52,450 bases of DNA from Methanobacteriota archaeon (GCA_023436175.1 JAEZKE010000084.1:1-52450), one strand, 5' to 3'; shown: positions 22,619-30,592, counted from the first letter of the stretch. The notes: a model not told the origin generated them from the letters alone. Numbers and translations: made by a program.

Positions 22619-23702
22619 ATCTCAGTGCCTCCACTACGTTTAATTTAGATGCTCTCCATGCAGGATATAGGCCTGCTAAAACACTTAAAATGGTAGCACC
22701 TCCAATTACTCCTGCAACCAGCCATATGGGCAACATTTGGGCAAGGCTGATATTTGCCATGCCTAATTGAGATCCATACAGAGTAATTCCAGTTTCCATT
22801 AAAATGGCAGCTATAATTATGCCTATTATTGAAGCCATAAAACCTAAAAAGCCTGCTTCTGTAAGTATGCTCCCTAATATTTCTCTGTTTGTAAATCCTA
22901 TTGCTTTTAGTACTCCTATTTCTCTTGTCCTTTCAGAAACGTTAACCAGCATAATGTTTACAATGCTTATAACTCCAACTAAGAGTGCAACACTGGCAAT
23001 AGCACTTACAAAGAGAGTTACTGTTTGCATTATACTATCAATCTGTTTAGTGTAATCTGATTTTGTTAAAGCACTTGTACCATTTATAGAGCCTTCTATT
23101 TCCTTTTTCACGGTATCAGGATCACCTTTAGTATTTGCTGTGATGGTTGATACTTTATTATCATTCATAGAAAGCGCTTTATCAATATTAATGAATACAA
23201 GCCCTATTCCAAATCCGCCTTCATTAGTTATTCCAGTCACTGTCATTTTATGACCATCAACTGTTATTTTACTTCCAATTTTATAACCAAAAGCATCAAC
23301 AAGTGTTTTACTAACAACAACGCCTGGAGTTCCGTTAATCTTTATTTGATTCCAGTCACTCATTCCTTCAACAATTATCTGCATATTGTTTATTTCGCTT
23401 TGAAATTGCGTTTCTTTCTTAATATCATAAAGTTGAGACATATTTTCTATCTGGGAAACTGCCTTGGAATTTAAAAACGTATCTCCGGTGGATCCTGTAA
23501 ATCCTGATCCACCAGAACTGTTTACAATTGTTACATCTCCCATAAGTGATTCAGTCTGTTCTTTCATATAGGATGTCATTCCTGTGCCTATACCCATAAG
23601 AACTACTAGGGCGGTAACCCCTATTATCACACCTAGCATTGTTAAGGCGCTTCTGAGTTTTCTTCTTTTAAAATTTTTAAGTGATAATTTGTAAATGCTC
23701 AT
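22611..23702 (-). CDS. FtsX/MacB-type ABC permease, copy 2
   Basis: 363 residues from the ATG at 23702, chosen because GGAGGAGTC lies just before it and because copy 1 also starts MSIYKLSLKNFKRRKLRSAL; the frame itself is open to 23741. Same MacB_PCD layout as copy 1: one helix, an extracytoplasmic domain, three helices and NVSERTREIGVLKAIGF. Divergence from copy 1 is concentrated in the extracytoplasmic domain (for example INNMQIIVEGMSDWNQIKIN against INNIPIMVVGTSDWNQIKIN) and the last helices. TAATACATT at 23734, just upstream, matches the word before marR. Confidence 0.92.
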   Translation of the reverse strand: MSIYKLSLKNFKRRKLRSALTMLGVIIGVTALVVLMGIGTGMTSYMKEQTESLMGDVTIVNSSGGSGFTGSTGDTFLNSKAVSQIENMSQLYDIKKETQFQSEINNMQIIVEGMSDWNQIKINGTPGVVVSKTLVDAFGYKIGSKITVDGHKMTVTGITNEGGFGIGLVFINIDKALSMNDNKVSTITANTKGDPDTVKKEIEGSINGTSALTKSDYTKQIDSIMQTVTLFVSAIASVALLVGVISIVNIMLVNVSERTREIGVLKAIGFTNREILGSILTEAGFLGFMASIIGIIIAAILMETGITLYGSQLGMANISLAQMLPIWLVAGVIGGATILSVLAGLYPAWRASKLNVVEALRYE

Positions 23703-23793
23703 TTGACTCCTCCAAACATACGATAAATCCAAGTAATACATTTGATTATATAAATGTTCCGTTTTATTTAATAATTTATTACAAAATTAATTG

Positions 23794-24000
23794 TTATATT
23801 TCTGTTTTCTCCAGTTCAAATACCTCCTCGATATATCCCCTTTTAAGAGCTTTAGTTATCCTGTAGGCTAAAATTAGAGAGGGGTTGTACCTACCCTGTT
23901 CTAAAGCTATAATTGTCTGTCGTGTTACATCAACAGCTTCTGCTAACTCCTCTTGAGTCATTTTAAGTTCTTTTCTATATTCTTTAATTCTTGTTTTCAT
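23794..24000 (-). CDS. XRE-family (Cro/CI) transcriptional regulator
   Basis: 68 residues, a single helix-turn-helix domain: KTRIKEYRKELKMTQEELAE, VDVTRQTIIALEQGRYNPS, LILAYRITKALKRGYIEEVF. This compact YgzD-like class often pairs with small membrane proteins, as here: two such genes lie upstream on the same strand. A double 20-base palindrome stands before the first of them and is the likely target, so the operon is probably self-repressed. The 115-base gap before this gene suggests it may also have its own start of transcription. Confidence 0.92.
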   Translation of the reverse strand: MKTRIKEYRKELKMTQEELAEAVDVTRQTIIALEQGRYNPSLILAYRITKALKRGYIEEVFELEKTEI

Positions 24001-24115
24001 ACATGTTCTTCCATGAAATTGTATACTGGCACAAAAACACGCAGATGATTAAATGATACGTTTGGAGGGTCCTGCTGAATTTGTGCTGCATTGACATAAA
24101 GCGCCCATTTAAAAA

Positions 24116-24454
24116 TTAATTTACTATTCTCTCTTCCTGGAAGTTGTAAAAGAAATATGAAAGAACACAGATTATTATACTGCCTGAAAAAAGCAGAGTA
24201 AATGCCTGTGGGAATGAAGATATGTCTTTAGTTAAATTTATATAAATTATGGATACGGCCCCTGCAAATACAACATAAAGAAAAGTATTCCTGGTTGCAA
24301 GCCCTACATTTGCCTGTAATCTTTCATCATTTTCTCCATAAATTGTGAAATAAACCGCAAATGCTGCAAAGCCTGCAAAGCCAATATTTCCAGTTACAAA
24401 ATACAGCAAACTCAATGGGCTTAAGAATCCCAGGTACCATAGCGTATTTTTCAT
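24116..24454 (-). CDS. Small membrane protein, DUF3796-like
   Basis: 112 residues with four hydrophobic segments: LWYLGFLSPLSLLYFVTGN, GFAGFAAFAVYFTIYG, TFLYVVFAGAVSIIYINL and LLFSGSIIICVLSYFFYNF. The loop GENDERLQANVGLATRNTF, with charged ERL and RN, is typical of DUF3796/DUF2178-type proteins found beside XRE regulators. It begins one base after the stop of the upstream membrane gene. Function unknown; possibly a membrane partner of the regulator. Confidence 0.65.
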   Translation of the reverse strand: MKNTLWYLGFLSPLSLLYFVTGNIGFAGFAAFAVYFTIYGENDERLQANVGLATRNTFLYVVFAGAVSIIYINLTKDISSFPQAFTLLFSGSIIICVLSYFFYNFQEERIVN

Positions 24455-24455
24455 T

Positions 24456-24863
24456 TTAATTCTCCTTTTGCAGTTTGTATCTTGTTAAAATATTTGTTAA
24501 TGCACCTACCAGTGTAATGGCCACAATTAAAATACTTATACTATTTTTTACGTTGATGTAGTCGAGAATAATTGAAGTTATGATAACTGTTATTATCATT
24601 ACCCATGCCATATTCCTCATGGCAATGGAATAATGGGTTTTTCCCCTTTCATCCATTGATTTGTAAGACGCTATTATCATATTCATAAATAGAAATAAAA
24701 ACGCAACAGTAGTTATTATGCTAATTATTGTATTTTGAGATAATATTCCAATAAAAAGTACTGAAATTGTGACTATGAAATAAATCCAGCCTTGCCATGT
24801 CATTCCATAACTATATGAAGGCTTATTTCTTCTGTTATACCATTCTGGTTTTGCAATTACCAT
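24456..24863 (-). CDS. Small membrane protein, DUF2178-like
   Basis: 135 residues with four hydrophobic segments (WQGWIYFIVTISVLFIGIL, IISIITTVAFLFLFMNMII, AWVMIITVIITSIILDYI, SISILIVAITLVGALTNIL). The loop SYKSMDERGKTHYSIAMRNM matches the DER...RN pattern of its partner, so the two are distant paralogues. ATG follows GAGGTGA. First gene of the leftward operon with the XRE regulator. Confidence 0.65.
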   Translation of the reverse strand: MVIAKPEWYNRRNKPSYSYGMTWQGWIYFIVTISVLFIGILSQNTIISIITTVAFLFLFMNMIIASYKSMDERGKTHYSIAMRNMAWVMIITVIITSIILDYINVKNSISILIVAITLVGALTNILTRYKLQKEN

Positions 24864-24876
24864 TTTTTTTCACCTC

Positions 24877-24896
24877 ATGTAAAAAATATATTACAT
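24877..24896. promoter_or_regulatory. Operator palindrome 1 of the XRE operon
   Basis: ATGTAAAAAATATATTACAT has six-base perfect arms (ATGTAA/TTACAT). It lies immediately before the ribosome binding site of the first gene, so a bound protein would block transcription. Copy 2 differs by one base. Confidence 0.7.
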
Positions 24897-24899
24897 CTA

Positions 24900-24919
24900 A
24901 TGTAAGAAATATATTACAT
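24900..24919. promoter_or_regulatory. Operator palindrome 2 of the XRE operon
   Basis: ATGTAAGAAATATATTACAT, 19 of 20 bases the same as palindrome 1 and separated from it by CTA. The 23-base period would place two dimers at a slight angle along the helix. The inner half-sites also form TTACAT-CTA-ATGTAA. Confidence 0.7.
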
Positions 24920-25054
24920 TCCATATAAATGTTTTGATTTGCATGTTAAAAAAGTAAATTATAAAGAGTAACTTCACTCAAAATATTAAAGGTCTAAACA
25001 GTATCTAAAACAAATTGATGAATTTAATTAAATTCAAAGTTTTTCAGGTGTAAT

Positions 25055-25963
25055 ATGGATCGTTCATGGGGATATTTAAGTGCATTGACAGTGGCCCTTC
25101 TTTTTGGGGTCTGGTTTTCACTGGACAAGATATTACTAGGTTATCTTCACCCGTTTGCCCTTGCAGCACTCACATATTTAATAGCAAGCGTATTCTTATT
25201 TTTCATCAATTTTTCGCCCCTTAAAAATAAAATATTGGGCATCATAAACCACAAAAGCAAGTTGGAAAACTTCATATCTAAAAAAGAGTATACAATTCTG
25301 TTTTTAACCGCACTTTTTGGCTCAGTTATGGCTCCCGCTTTATATTTAAGCGGTTTAAGTAGAATAACTGCGGTAAATGCCGCTTTTTTAACAAATGTGG
25401 AAATACTATTCATTATTATTATTGGAATTTTTTTCCTTAAAGAAAAGGTTCATAAAAAAGACATTTTAGGGTTTGCTTTTTTGCTCCTGGGGGCAGTTTT
25501 CCTGAGCACCAACAACCTGCAGAACATTTCATTTAATCAAAGCTTGTTTGGAAGTATATTAGTTGTTTCTGCATCATTTTTCTGGAGCCTTGATACCAGT
25601 TTAAGCAAATTTTTAAGCCATAAACAGAATATAATATTTATTACTGCTTTAAAATCAGGAATTGGAGGCTCAATTTTGTTGGTATTGTCGTTAATTTTAG
25701 GATTGAACTTTACATTACCTCTATTTAGAGTACCACTTTTACTTTTTATTGGACTTGTTGGTGTGAGCTTTTCACTTGTGTTGATATATTATTCACTTAG
25801 AATTATTGGTTCAACAAGGACAGGGTCTATATTTGCTCTTAGTTCTCTTTTTGGAGCTGTTACAGCATTCACCGTATTGAACGAACCTTTAACTATTTTG
25901 CAGTTGTTATTTGGGCTTTTAATGCTGTCCGGTGTTTTTATTTTGTATAAAAATGAAAAATAG
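25055..25963 (+). CDS. EamA/DMT-family transporter
   Basis: 302 residues with ten hydrophobic helices in two EamA repeats (about 7-150 and 165-300). Helix ends carry typical words: LTVALLFGVWFSLDKILLGY, SRITAVNAAFLTNVEILFII, FAFLLLGAVFLSTNN, and in the second half IIGSTRTGSIFALSSLFGAV and LLMLSGVFILYKNEK. Drug/metabolite transporters of this class export amino acids or other metabolites; the substrate is unknown. ATG follows CAGGTGTAAT. Its stop directly abuts the stop of the convergent gene. Confidence 0.88.
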   Translation: MDRSWGYLSALTVALLFGVWFSLDKILLGYLHPFALAALTYLIASVFLFFINFSPLKNKILGIINHKSKLENFISKKEYTILFLTALFGSVMAPALYLSGLSRITAVNAAFLTNVEILFIIIIGIFFLKEKVHKKDILGFAFLLLGAVFLSTNNLQNISFNQSLFGSILVVSASFFWSLDTSLSKFLSHKQNIIFITALKSGIGGSILLVLSLILGLNFTLPLFRVPLLLFIGLVGVSFSLVLIYYSLRIIGSTRTGSIFALSSLFGAVTAFTVLNEPLTILQLLFGLLMLSGVFILYKNEK

Positions 25964-26671
25964 TTATTCTATCAGCTCTTCAATTTCATCAGCAACTTCC
26001 CAGTGCGAGCCCTTCTTTTCAGCCCTTTTAATTAAGTATACACCAATTAAAGCACCAACAATTGCACCGGCAGTATCTGTAAATAGATCATTCATGGTAT
26101 CATCCAAAGCATTTTGTGTTGGAGACCCCTGCATCTGAGTATTTCCTGTAATTTGGCCTATAACAGTATGGGATAAATATTTGTCGTAAGTATACTCTCC
26201 CATTTCGAGCATGCCTCCAAAGCCAATCGTTACAAGTATAATAAGCACAGCCATGGCAGATATAGTTGCCTTCAGCCTGCCGTAAAAGTACATAGTATAA
26301 ATGACCATCATACCTATTAAAGCGATATAGAGCGGCAGCATGAAATGCATGAAATTATCGTAGTGTGGAATGCTTACATAAAGTCCGAGGGCGTCACCGC
26401 ATACAAGCTCAAATAAAACCATTAATAAGATCAAAAGCTCAATTTCTACGGGTATCGCACGTATTCTGCCGCGGGTAAAAAATGAGGGGGTATGAATTAT
26501 GGCCAGTGCTACAAGAATAAGTAATCCAAAGATTCTTTCGGAGCCGTTTACCCCGCCAAATATCAAAATGTAAATACCCGCAATTAAAAGGAATATACTC
26601 ATTCCCTTTAGTAGATTCTTTTCCCAGGAGGGACCATTTGATTTATGTGCACCTGATTTTGGACTACCCAT
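25964..26671 (-). CDS. DUF2238/YjdF-like membrane protein
   Basis: 235 residues, with six or seven hydrophobic segments after a short polar N-terminus. Conserved-looking residues lie in VSIPHYDNFMHFMLPLYIALIG and GFGGMLEMGEYTYDKYLSH, and in DTMNDLFTDTAGAIVGALIG. The pattern HYD..MHF, E..EY..D and DT..DL..D..GA is that of DUF2238 (YjdF) proteins. The acidic and His residues within membrane helices suggest metal or substrate binding, but no function is established. Tail to tail with the EamA gene, with no spacer. Confidence 0.7.
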   Translation of the reverse strand: MGSPKSGAHKSNGPSWEKNLLKGMSIFLLIAGIYILIFGGVNGSERIFGLLILVALAIIHTPSFFTRGRIRAIPVEIELLILLMVLFELVCGDALGLYVSIPHYDNFMHFMLPLYIALIGMMVIYTMYFYGRLKATISAMAVLIILVTIGFGGMLEMGEYTYDKYLSHTVIGQITGNTQMQGSPTQNALDDTMNDLFTDTAGAIVGALIGVYLIKRAEKKGSHWEVADEIEELIE

Positions 26672-27005
26672 CTTTTACTGCCTCCATAATTTAAGATATG
26701 AATATTTGATATATTACTAAAATCTCTTATGAATAACAATATTTAATGAATTTTTGATTGTCATTAATTTTAAATATTACTATTTCATTTTGTGTAATAA
26801 CTATTTTGAATTTTATATTTTAAAATTGAATCATATATAATCCTATTTTGGGGTTATAATTATATTTGGCTGGTAATTTTGGGATATAAATTTATATTGT
26901 CCTTATTTTTAGGATTATTTTGCCCTAATTTTTGTATTCTTTATTTTTTTACATTATTTAAAGAATTAATACCAATTGTTATATACAGCAAAATGACGTG
27001 CTAAA
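26672..27005. promoter_or_regulatory. Divergent spacer, no gene seen
   Basis: 334 bases of very AT-rich DNA between the DUF2238-like gene and the trypsin-like gene. Short GGGTTATAATTATATTT-like words recur around 26850-26900. No open frame of note; promoters for both genes are expected here. Confidence 0.35.
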
Positions 27006-27497
27006 ATGAAAACTCAAAAAGTAACGGCAGGCGGAACTTTAATATGCAATGATAAAGATGGAGTTATTGGTGCAGTCATAAAATATAATAATAAAAACTG
27101 CATTTTAACAGCTTATCATATATTAAGGGTCGGAAACTGTGATTTAGGTGATAATTTAAGGATAAATGAATTTAAAAGCAGGGTAACTGAGATATTAACT
27201 GATCATGATCTTGCAATTGCAGAAATTTACGCACCTGAATCGGCATTAGAATTTTCAAATATTGGAGAACCAGAAATAGGGCCTGCATATGTGCTTAAAG
27301 GGAAATTCAAAAACCCATGTAATATTATGACTCTTGGAAAGACTTATCATTATCTCTCGTTTTCATTCAGGACACTTCCCCTTCCGGGTGACAGCGGATC
27401 TCCCGTAATTCAAAATGGGAAGGTGGTGGGAATATTAGCATCTATATTTTACAATAATGCAACTGGAATTGCTGTATCCCTTGAAATATTCCAATAA
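27006..27497 (+). CDS. Trypsin-like serine peptidase, compact and intracellular
   Basis: 163 residues. A chymotrypsin-fold catalytic triad is recognisable: His38 in LTAYHIL, Asp68 in TDHDLAIAE, Ser130 in PGDSGSPV, followed by GKVVGILAS. No signal peptide or transmembrane helix, so it acts in the cytosol, and at 163 residues it is shorter than most trypsin-like domains. The N-terminus VTAGGTLICNDKDGVIGAVI gives the first strand pair. The partner or substrate is unknown; it stands alone, flanked by long spacers. Could be a protease or a degenerate binding fold, though the intact triad favours activity. Confidence 0.75.
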   Translation: MKTQKVTAGGTLICNDKDGVIGAVIKYNNKNCILTAYHILRVGNCDLGDNLRINEFKSRVTEILTDHDLAIAEIYAPESALEFSNIGEPEIGPAYVLKGKFKNPCNIMTLGKTYHYLSFSFRTLPLPGDSGSPVIQNGKVVGILASIFYNNATGIAVSLEIFQ

Positions 27498-27712
27498 AAA
27501 TAATATTCGGTTAATTTTTAGATAGTAAATTTAATAAAAAATCTAATTTTAGTAAGAAATAAATAAAATTAAATAAAATATTAATTAAGGGACTCATAAT
27601 TTCACTGATATTACTGGTAATAATGCTTTAAATTTAATACTTTTTAAAATTAAGGGATTAAAATTAATTTTAATGATAAAATACTTCATTAAAATAGCAG
27701 GAGAGTGTTTTT

Positions 27713-28402
27713 ATGGTAATTCATTTAGAGGATAACTTTTTTGACATCCCGGACTTTAGAAACCGAACTGCAGTTTTCCGCAATCGTGAACATGCTGGAG
27801 AAGTCCTTTCGGAAATGCTCATACAGTACAAAAATACAGACGCCATTGTTTTTGCAATTCCCGCAGGAGGAGTTCCAGTGGGGGCAGTAATCGCTGCTAA
27901 CCTTCAGATTTCACTTGATGTTGCAGTTGTAAGTAAAATTACACTTCCTTGGAATACGGAGGCAGGTTACGGAGCGGTAGCTTTCGATGGTACTGTTCGT
28001 TTAAATGAAGATATGGCATCACGTCTCGGACTTAATGAGAAAGTTGTCCAGGAAGGGATTGAGCAAACACGTAATAAAGTTAAAAAAAGGGTAGCGGAGT
28101 TTAGGGGAGGAAAACCTCCTGTTCAAGTAGCTGGACGCCCTGTTATACTGGTGGATGATGGAATTGCATCTGGTTTTACAATGTTAGTTGCTGTAGAAGC
28201 TTTGAGAAAGGCAGGGGCAAATCAGATAATTATCGCGGTACCAACTGCCCACTTAGAAGCTGTAGAATTTGTACTTCCAAATGTTGAAGAGGTATACTGT
28301 GCAAATCTTCGAAGTGAGTGGGTGTTTGCCGTGGCTGATGCGTATCAACACTGGTCTGATGTAAGTGAAGCGGAAGTTATGGAGCTATTAAAAGGCTTTT
28401 GA
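27713..28402 (+). CDS. Phosphoribosyltransferase-domain protein
   Basis: 229 residues. The PRPP-binding motif is VILVDDGIASGFTM (about 143-156), and the hood region has VFAIPAGGVPVGAVIA and TLPWNTEAGYGAVAFDG. Sequences of this kind form a family of predicted phosphoribosyltransferases present in many archaea and bacteria, sometimes fused to a dienelactone hydrolase domain that is absent here. The PRPP loop suggests base or nucleotide salvage, but the acceptor is unknown. ATG follows AGGAGAGTG. No operon partner. Confidence 0.85.
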   Translation: MVIHLEDNFFDIPDFRNRTAVFRNREHAGEVLSEMLIQYKNTDAIVFAIPAGGVPVGAVIAANLQISLDVAVVSKITLPWNTEAGYGAVAFDGTVRLNEDMASRLGLNEKVVQEGIEQTRNKVKKRVAEFRGGKPPVQVAGRPVILVDDGIASGFTMLVAVEALRKAGANQIIIAVPTAHLEAVEFVLPNVEEVYCANLRSEWVFAVADAYQHWSDVSEAEVMELLKGF

Positions 28403-28620
28403 AAATCTATAATTTCTATTATCTGTAAATCAAAGCTTTTCATGTTTGAAATGAGGCTATAGAAATATTGAACAATTATAATTAGCGCAAAACTTGTAAT
28501 ATGATTAAAAATGAAGGTTATAAAAGAATATTCTACTTCGAATTAACTATCATACAACATTAAGTTAAAAATAGTACATAAATAGTGTTAGTTTGGAATT
28601 TTATTTTAGTTAAGAGCGTA

Positions 28621-28697
28621 TTTGGGATTTTTAGTTGATTGTGGTATTAGAGTTAGTTTTTTATAGTGGACTTAGAAAAAGAATCATTATGGATAAT
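28621..28697 (+). repeat. Direct repeat, copy 1 (with 28841-28916)
   Basis: This stretch, from TTTGGGATTTTTAGTTG to GGATAAT, is repeated 220 bases later with about 80% identity, including GTTAGTTTTTTATAG and TTAGAAAAAGAAT. Each copy leads into a small hydrophobic frame, so it is probably a duplicated promoter and gene start. Confidence 0.6.
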
Positions 28698-28702
28698 ATT
28701 GC

Positions 28703-28840
28703 TTGATATTAGGGATATTTTTTACATTTTCAGGTATTGTTTTTTTTATACAAAAAAAGATAAACCTAATATTAGGTACTTTGTCTATTCTATTAGGAAT
28801 TTTTGCTTTAACATTTGCTTTTAAATCATATGTTATATAA
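28703..28840 (+). pseudogene. Remnant of a small membrane protein, copy 1
   Basis: 45 codons from TTG: MILGIFFTFSGIVFFIQKK, then INLILGTLSILLGIFALTF and a stop. Two hydrophobic helices. An ATG at 28690 (MDNIA) aligned with the second copy stops after five codons, so a one-base shift probably separates the true start from the body. No ribosome binding site is visible. No family recognised. Confidence 0.35.
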
Positions 28841-28916
28841 TTTGGATTTTTCGTTGGTTGTTGTGTTGAAGTTAGTTTTTTATAGATGATTTAGAAAAAG
28901 AATTATTAGGGATAAT
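28841..28916 (+). repeat. Direct repeat, copy 2 (with 28621-28697)
   Basis: Second copy of the duplicated leader, from TTTGGATTTTTCGTTGG to GGATAAT. TTTTTTATAG in both copies may be a TATA box. Confidence 0.6.
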
Positions 28917-28925
28917 TTTTTATTA

Positions 28926-29084
28926 TTGGGATTAATTACTCTTTTATGTGTTTTTTATACCTGTCTTGTAATAGTATACCTTAAAAAACCAAAACCTAAA
29001 ATGTTCTATAAATGTCCAGAATTAGAGTATGTTGTTATTAGTATGTTTGCAATTATTCCGGTTATTGCAATGATTTTAATTTAG
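28926..29084 (+). CDS. Small two-helix membrane protein (possible remnant), copy 2
   Basis: 52 codons from TTG: MGLITLLCVFYTCLVIVYL, then a basic loop KKPKPKMFYKCPELE and a second helix YVVISMFAIIPVIAMILI. The frame is open further upstream (FRKRIIRDNFLL) without a normal start. It follows the duplicated leader, so it is related to the frame at 28703. It could be expressed from TTG, or be dead. Confidence 0.35.
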   Translation: MGLITLLCVFYTCLVIVYLKKPKPKMFYKCPELEYVVISMFAIIPVIAMILI

Positions 29085-29356
29085 ATTATTAAATGGTTTA
29101 GAAATGTGGAATCGTTAAAGAACCCATTTCATAAAAAGAAACTATAAATTTATTAACTGGCTCTTCTATTGAAATCACTTATTGATATCTCTTTTAATAG
29201 GTTCTTAATGGCACTGGTAGAACTGCAGTCTTTTTATCCTTGCATTAAGGGACTATTATTAGCATAATTTTACTATATTATGAAAAATATAATTATTCTG
29301 CATATTTAAAAAATAACTATTTTCAAAAAAATGAAAATAAAGATAGGTAAATATTT
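29085..29356. other. Spacer after the small-gene repeat, no gene seen
   Basis: 272 AT-rich bases; with 28403-28620 they form the rest of the gene-poor stretch around the duplicated leader. I see no further open frame or hairpin of note. Confidence 0.35.
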
Positions 29357-29677
29357 ATGAAAAAACTATTAAATGATGATTTTATGAGTTTAAAAAATTT
29401 AAAAGGAAAAATAATTAGATTAAGAAAGTCAAGACGCTTTCCAGATAGATTCGATCCATTTGATTGGATTTCAACTGAAAAAGATACTTTAGAATCTATT
29501 AAAATAATCCATCTTACCTCTGGAGACTTTGTAGTGCAAAAGCTGACTAGTATTCAAACTGAAGATGAGTCCAATCAACTATCTGATGAATCTGTATTTA
29601 CTGGAGCTTCTCTTGAAGAGTGCATCGAGTATCTAAAATCTCAAAATATTATTATAAACTTTGTTACCTGTTGTTAA
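29357..29677 (+). CDS. Hypothetical protein
   Basis: 106 residues. The N-terminal third is basic (LKGKIIRLRKSRRFPDRF), followed by DPFDWISTEKDTLESIKIIH and an acidic stretch QTEDESNQLSDESVFT, ending with a helix SLEECIEYLKSQ and a terminal CC. No known domain is recognised. The ribosome binding site is weak; an internal ATG at codon 10 (MSLKNLKGK) is an alternative start. It stands alone in a gene-poor region. Confidence 0.5.
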   Translation: MKKLLNDDFMSLKNLKGKIIRLRKSRRFPDRFDPFDWISTEKDTLESIKIIHLTSGDFVVQKLTSIQTEDESNQLSDESVFTGASLEECIEYLKSQNIIINFVTCC

Positions 29678-30068
29678 GGTTGCATTGCTCCTTTAAAACT
29701 CTTTTAAGAATCATATCTCTTATTTTTTAAATACTGAACTCCGTTAGGGTCATTGATTCTATTTTTTCCATCTCTTACTTAAAATCTTAGTGACCTCTTA
29801 TAGAAACATGAAAAGTCTCACTTTTAAACTTGCAAGTCAAAAAATATAGGTTCAGCTTCGAACTTGAAGTGTTACTTTATTAAGCTTAAAAACCGCTTTC
29901 ATCAATCATATTCTCAAAATACCACTTGTAAATAGGGCATTATATTTTAAGCTTCTTGAGTTAAAGCATTTGAAAGGTAACGGTTTTATTTGGTAATTAC
30001 ATTTAATAATTATTAATAATAAAAATATATAATATATTAATATGTTTAAAGGTAAGGGGGTATATATT
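29678..30068. other. Intergenic region with a possible structured RNA
   Basis: 391 bases without an open frame. The part at 29845-29987 has several inverted repeats (CTTC/GAAG near 29855-29868, and the crossing pairs given in the ncRNA entry). The last 60 bases are almost pure A/T and probably hold the promoter of the next gene. Confidence 0.4.
29882..29987 (+). ncRNA. Candidate structured RNA (pseudoknot-like pairings)
   Basis: AAGCTTAAAA (29882-29891) is complementary to TTTTAAGCTT (29945-29954). AAAACCG (29889-29895) with CTTTC (29896-29900) is complementary to GAAAG (29972-29976) and CGGTTTT (29981-29987). The helices cross, giving a pseudoknot or a switch. Strand is a guess, and chance pairing in AT-rich DNA cannot be excluded for the first helix. 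Confidence 0.25.
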
Positions 30069-30275
30069 ATGCAGGGCAATATGCCTAAATGTTCTGACTT
30101 AAAAAAAGAAATTTCAGATTTAGAAAATGAGATTAAAAATATTCAAAATGAACTTTTTAGGAATAGGGGTAGGAGTATAGGTAATGCAAAAAATTCAGAG
30201 ATTATGAGCAAAATTAATAGTCTACGTACTGAACTTCGAGTTAAAAATTCGGAATTAACACAGTGCAGACCATAA
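30069..30275 (+). CDS. Small coiled-coil protein
   Basis: 68 residues from ATG at 30069, which follows AAGGGGGTATAT; the frame is also open from an ATG at 30042 without a site. The product reads MQGNMPKCSDLKKEISDLEN, with heptads of Leu/Ile to about residue 30, a Gly/Arg turn (NRGRSIGNAKN), and a second helix IMSKINSLRTELRVKNSELT. This is a helix-turn-helix coiled coil (hairpin), charged and soluble. No family recognised. It lies 0.3 kb left of the integrated element. Confidence 0.6.
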   Translation: MQGNMPKCSDLKKEISDLENEIKNIQNELFRNRGRSIGNAKNSEIMSKINSLRTELRVKNSELTQCRP

Positions 30276-30308
30276 AAACTCTAATCCTATAAAACGGTGC
30301 TTAATTTC

Positions 30309-30431
30309 TTGAATCAATCATCAATAATTACCATATCTATTATAATTGTAGTTAGTTTGATAATTTTTTATGTGTACTATACTTTCCCTGATTTATTAGT
30401 TAAAATTTTAAATATGCTAAGAAAATGGTAA
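30309..30431 (+). CDS. Possible small membrane peptide (40 residues)
   Basis: TTG start, with a weak CGGTGC site nine bases before. The frame reads MNQSSIITISIIIVVSLIIF, then YVYYTFPDLLVKILNMLRKW and stop: one transmembrane helix and a basic amphipathic tail. Only the pattern supports it. The rest of 30276-30592 is AT-rich and should include the original dut promoter. Confidence 0.35.
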   Translation: MNQSSIITISIIIVVSLIIFYVYYTFPDLLVKILNMLRKW

Positions 30432-30592
30432 TATTACCTGTTAAATTAATTTGTTTTGAAAGTTTAAATTTATTAAATCTAATCTATTTTTAATTAATTA
30501 CAGCTAACATGCTCTAAATCTGACCAATCAAAGTATTTATTAGTTTTTAAGATAATTATAAGATATTCAAATATTTCAAAAAGGAGATAATC

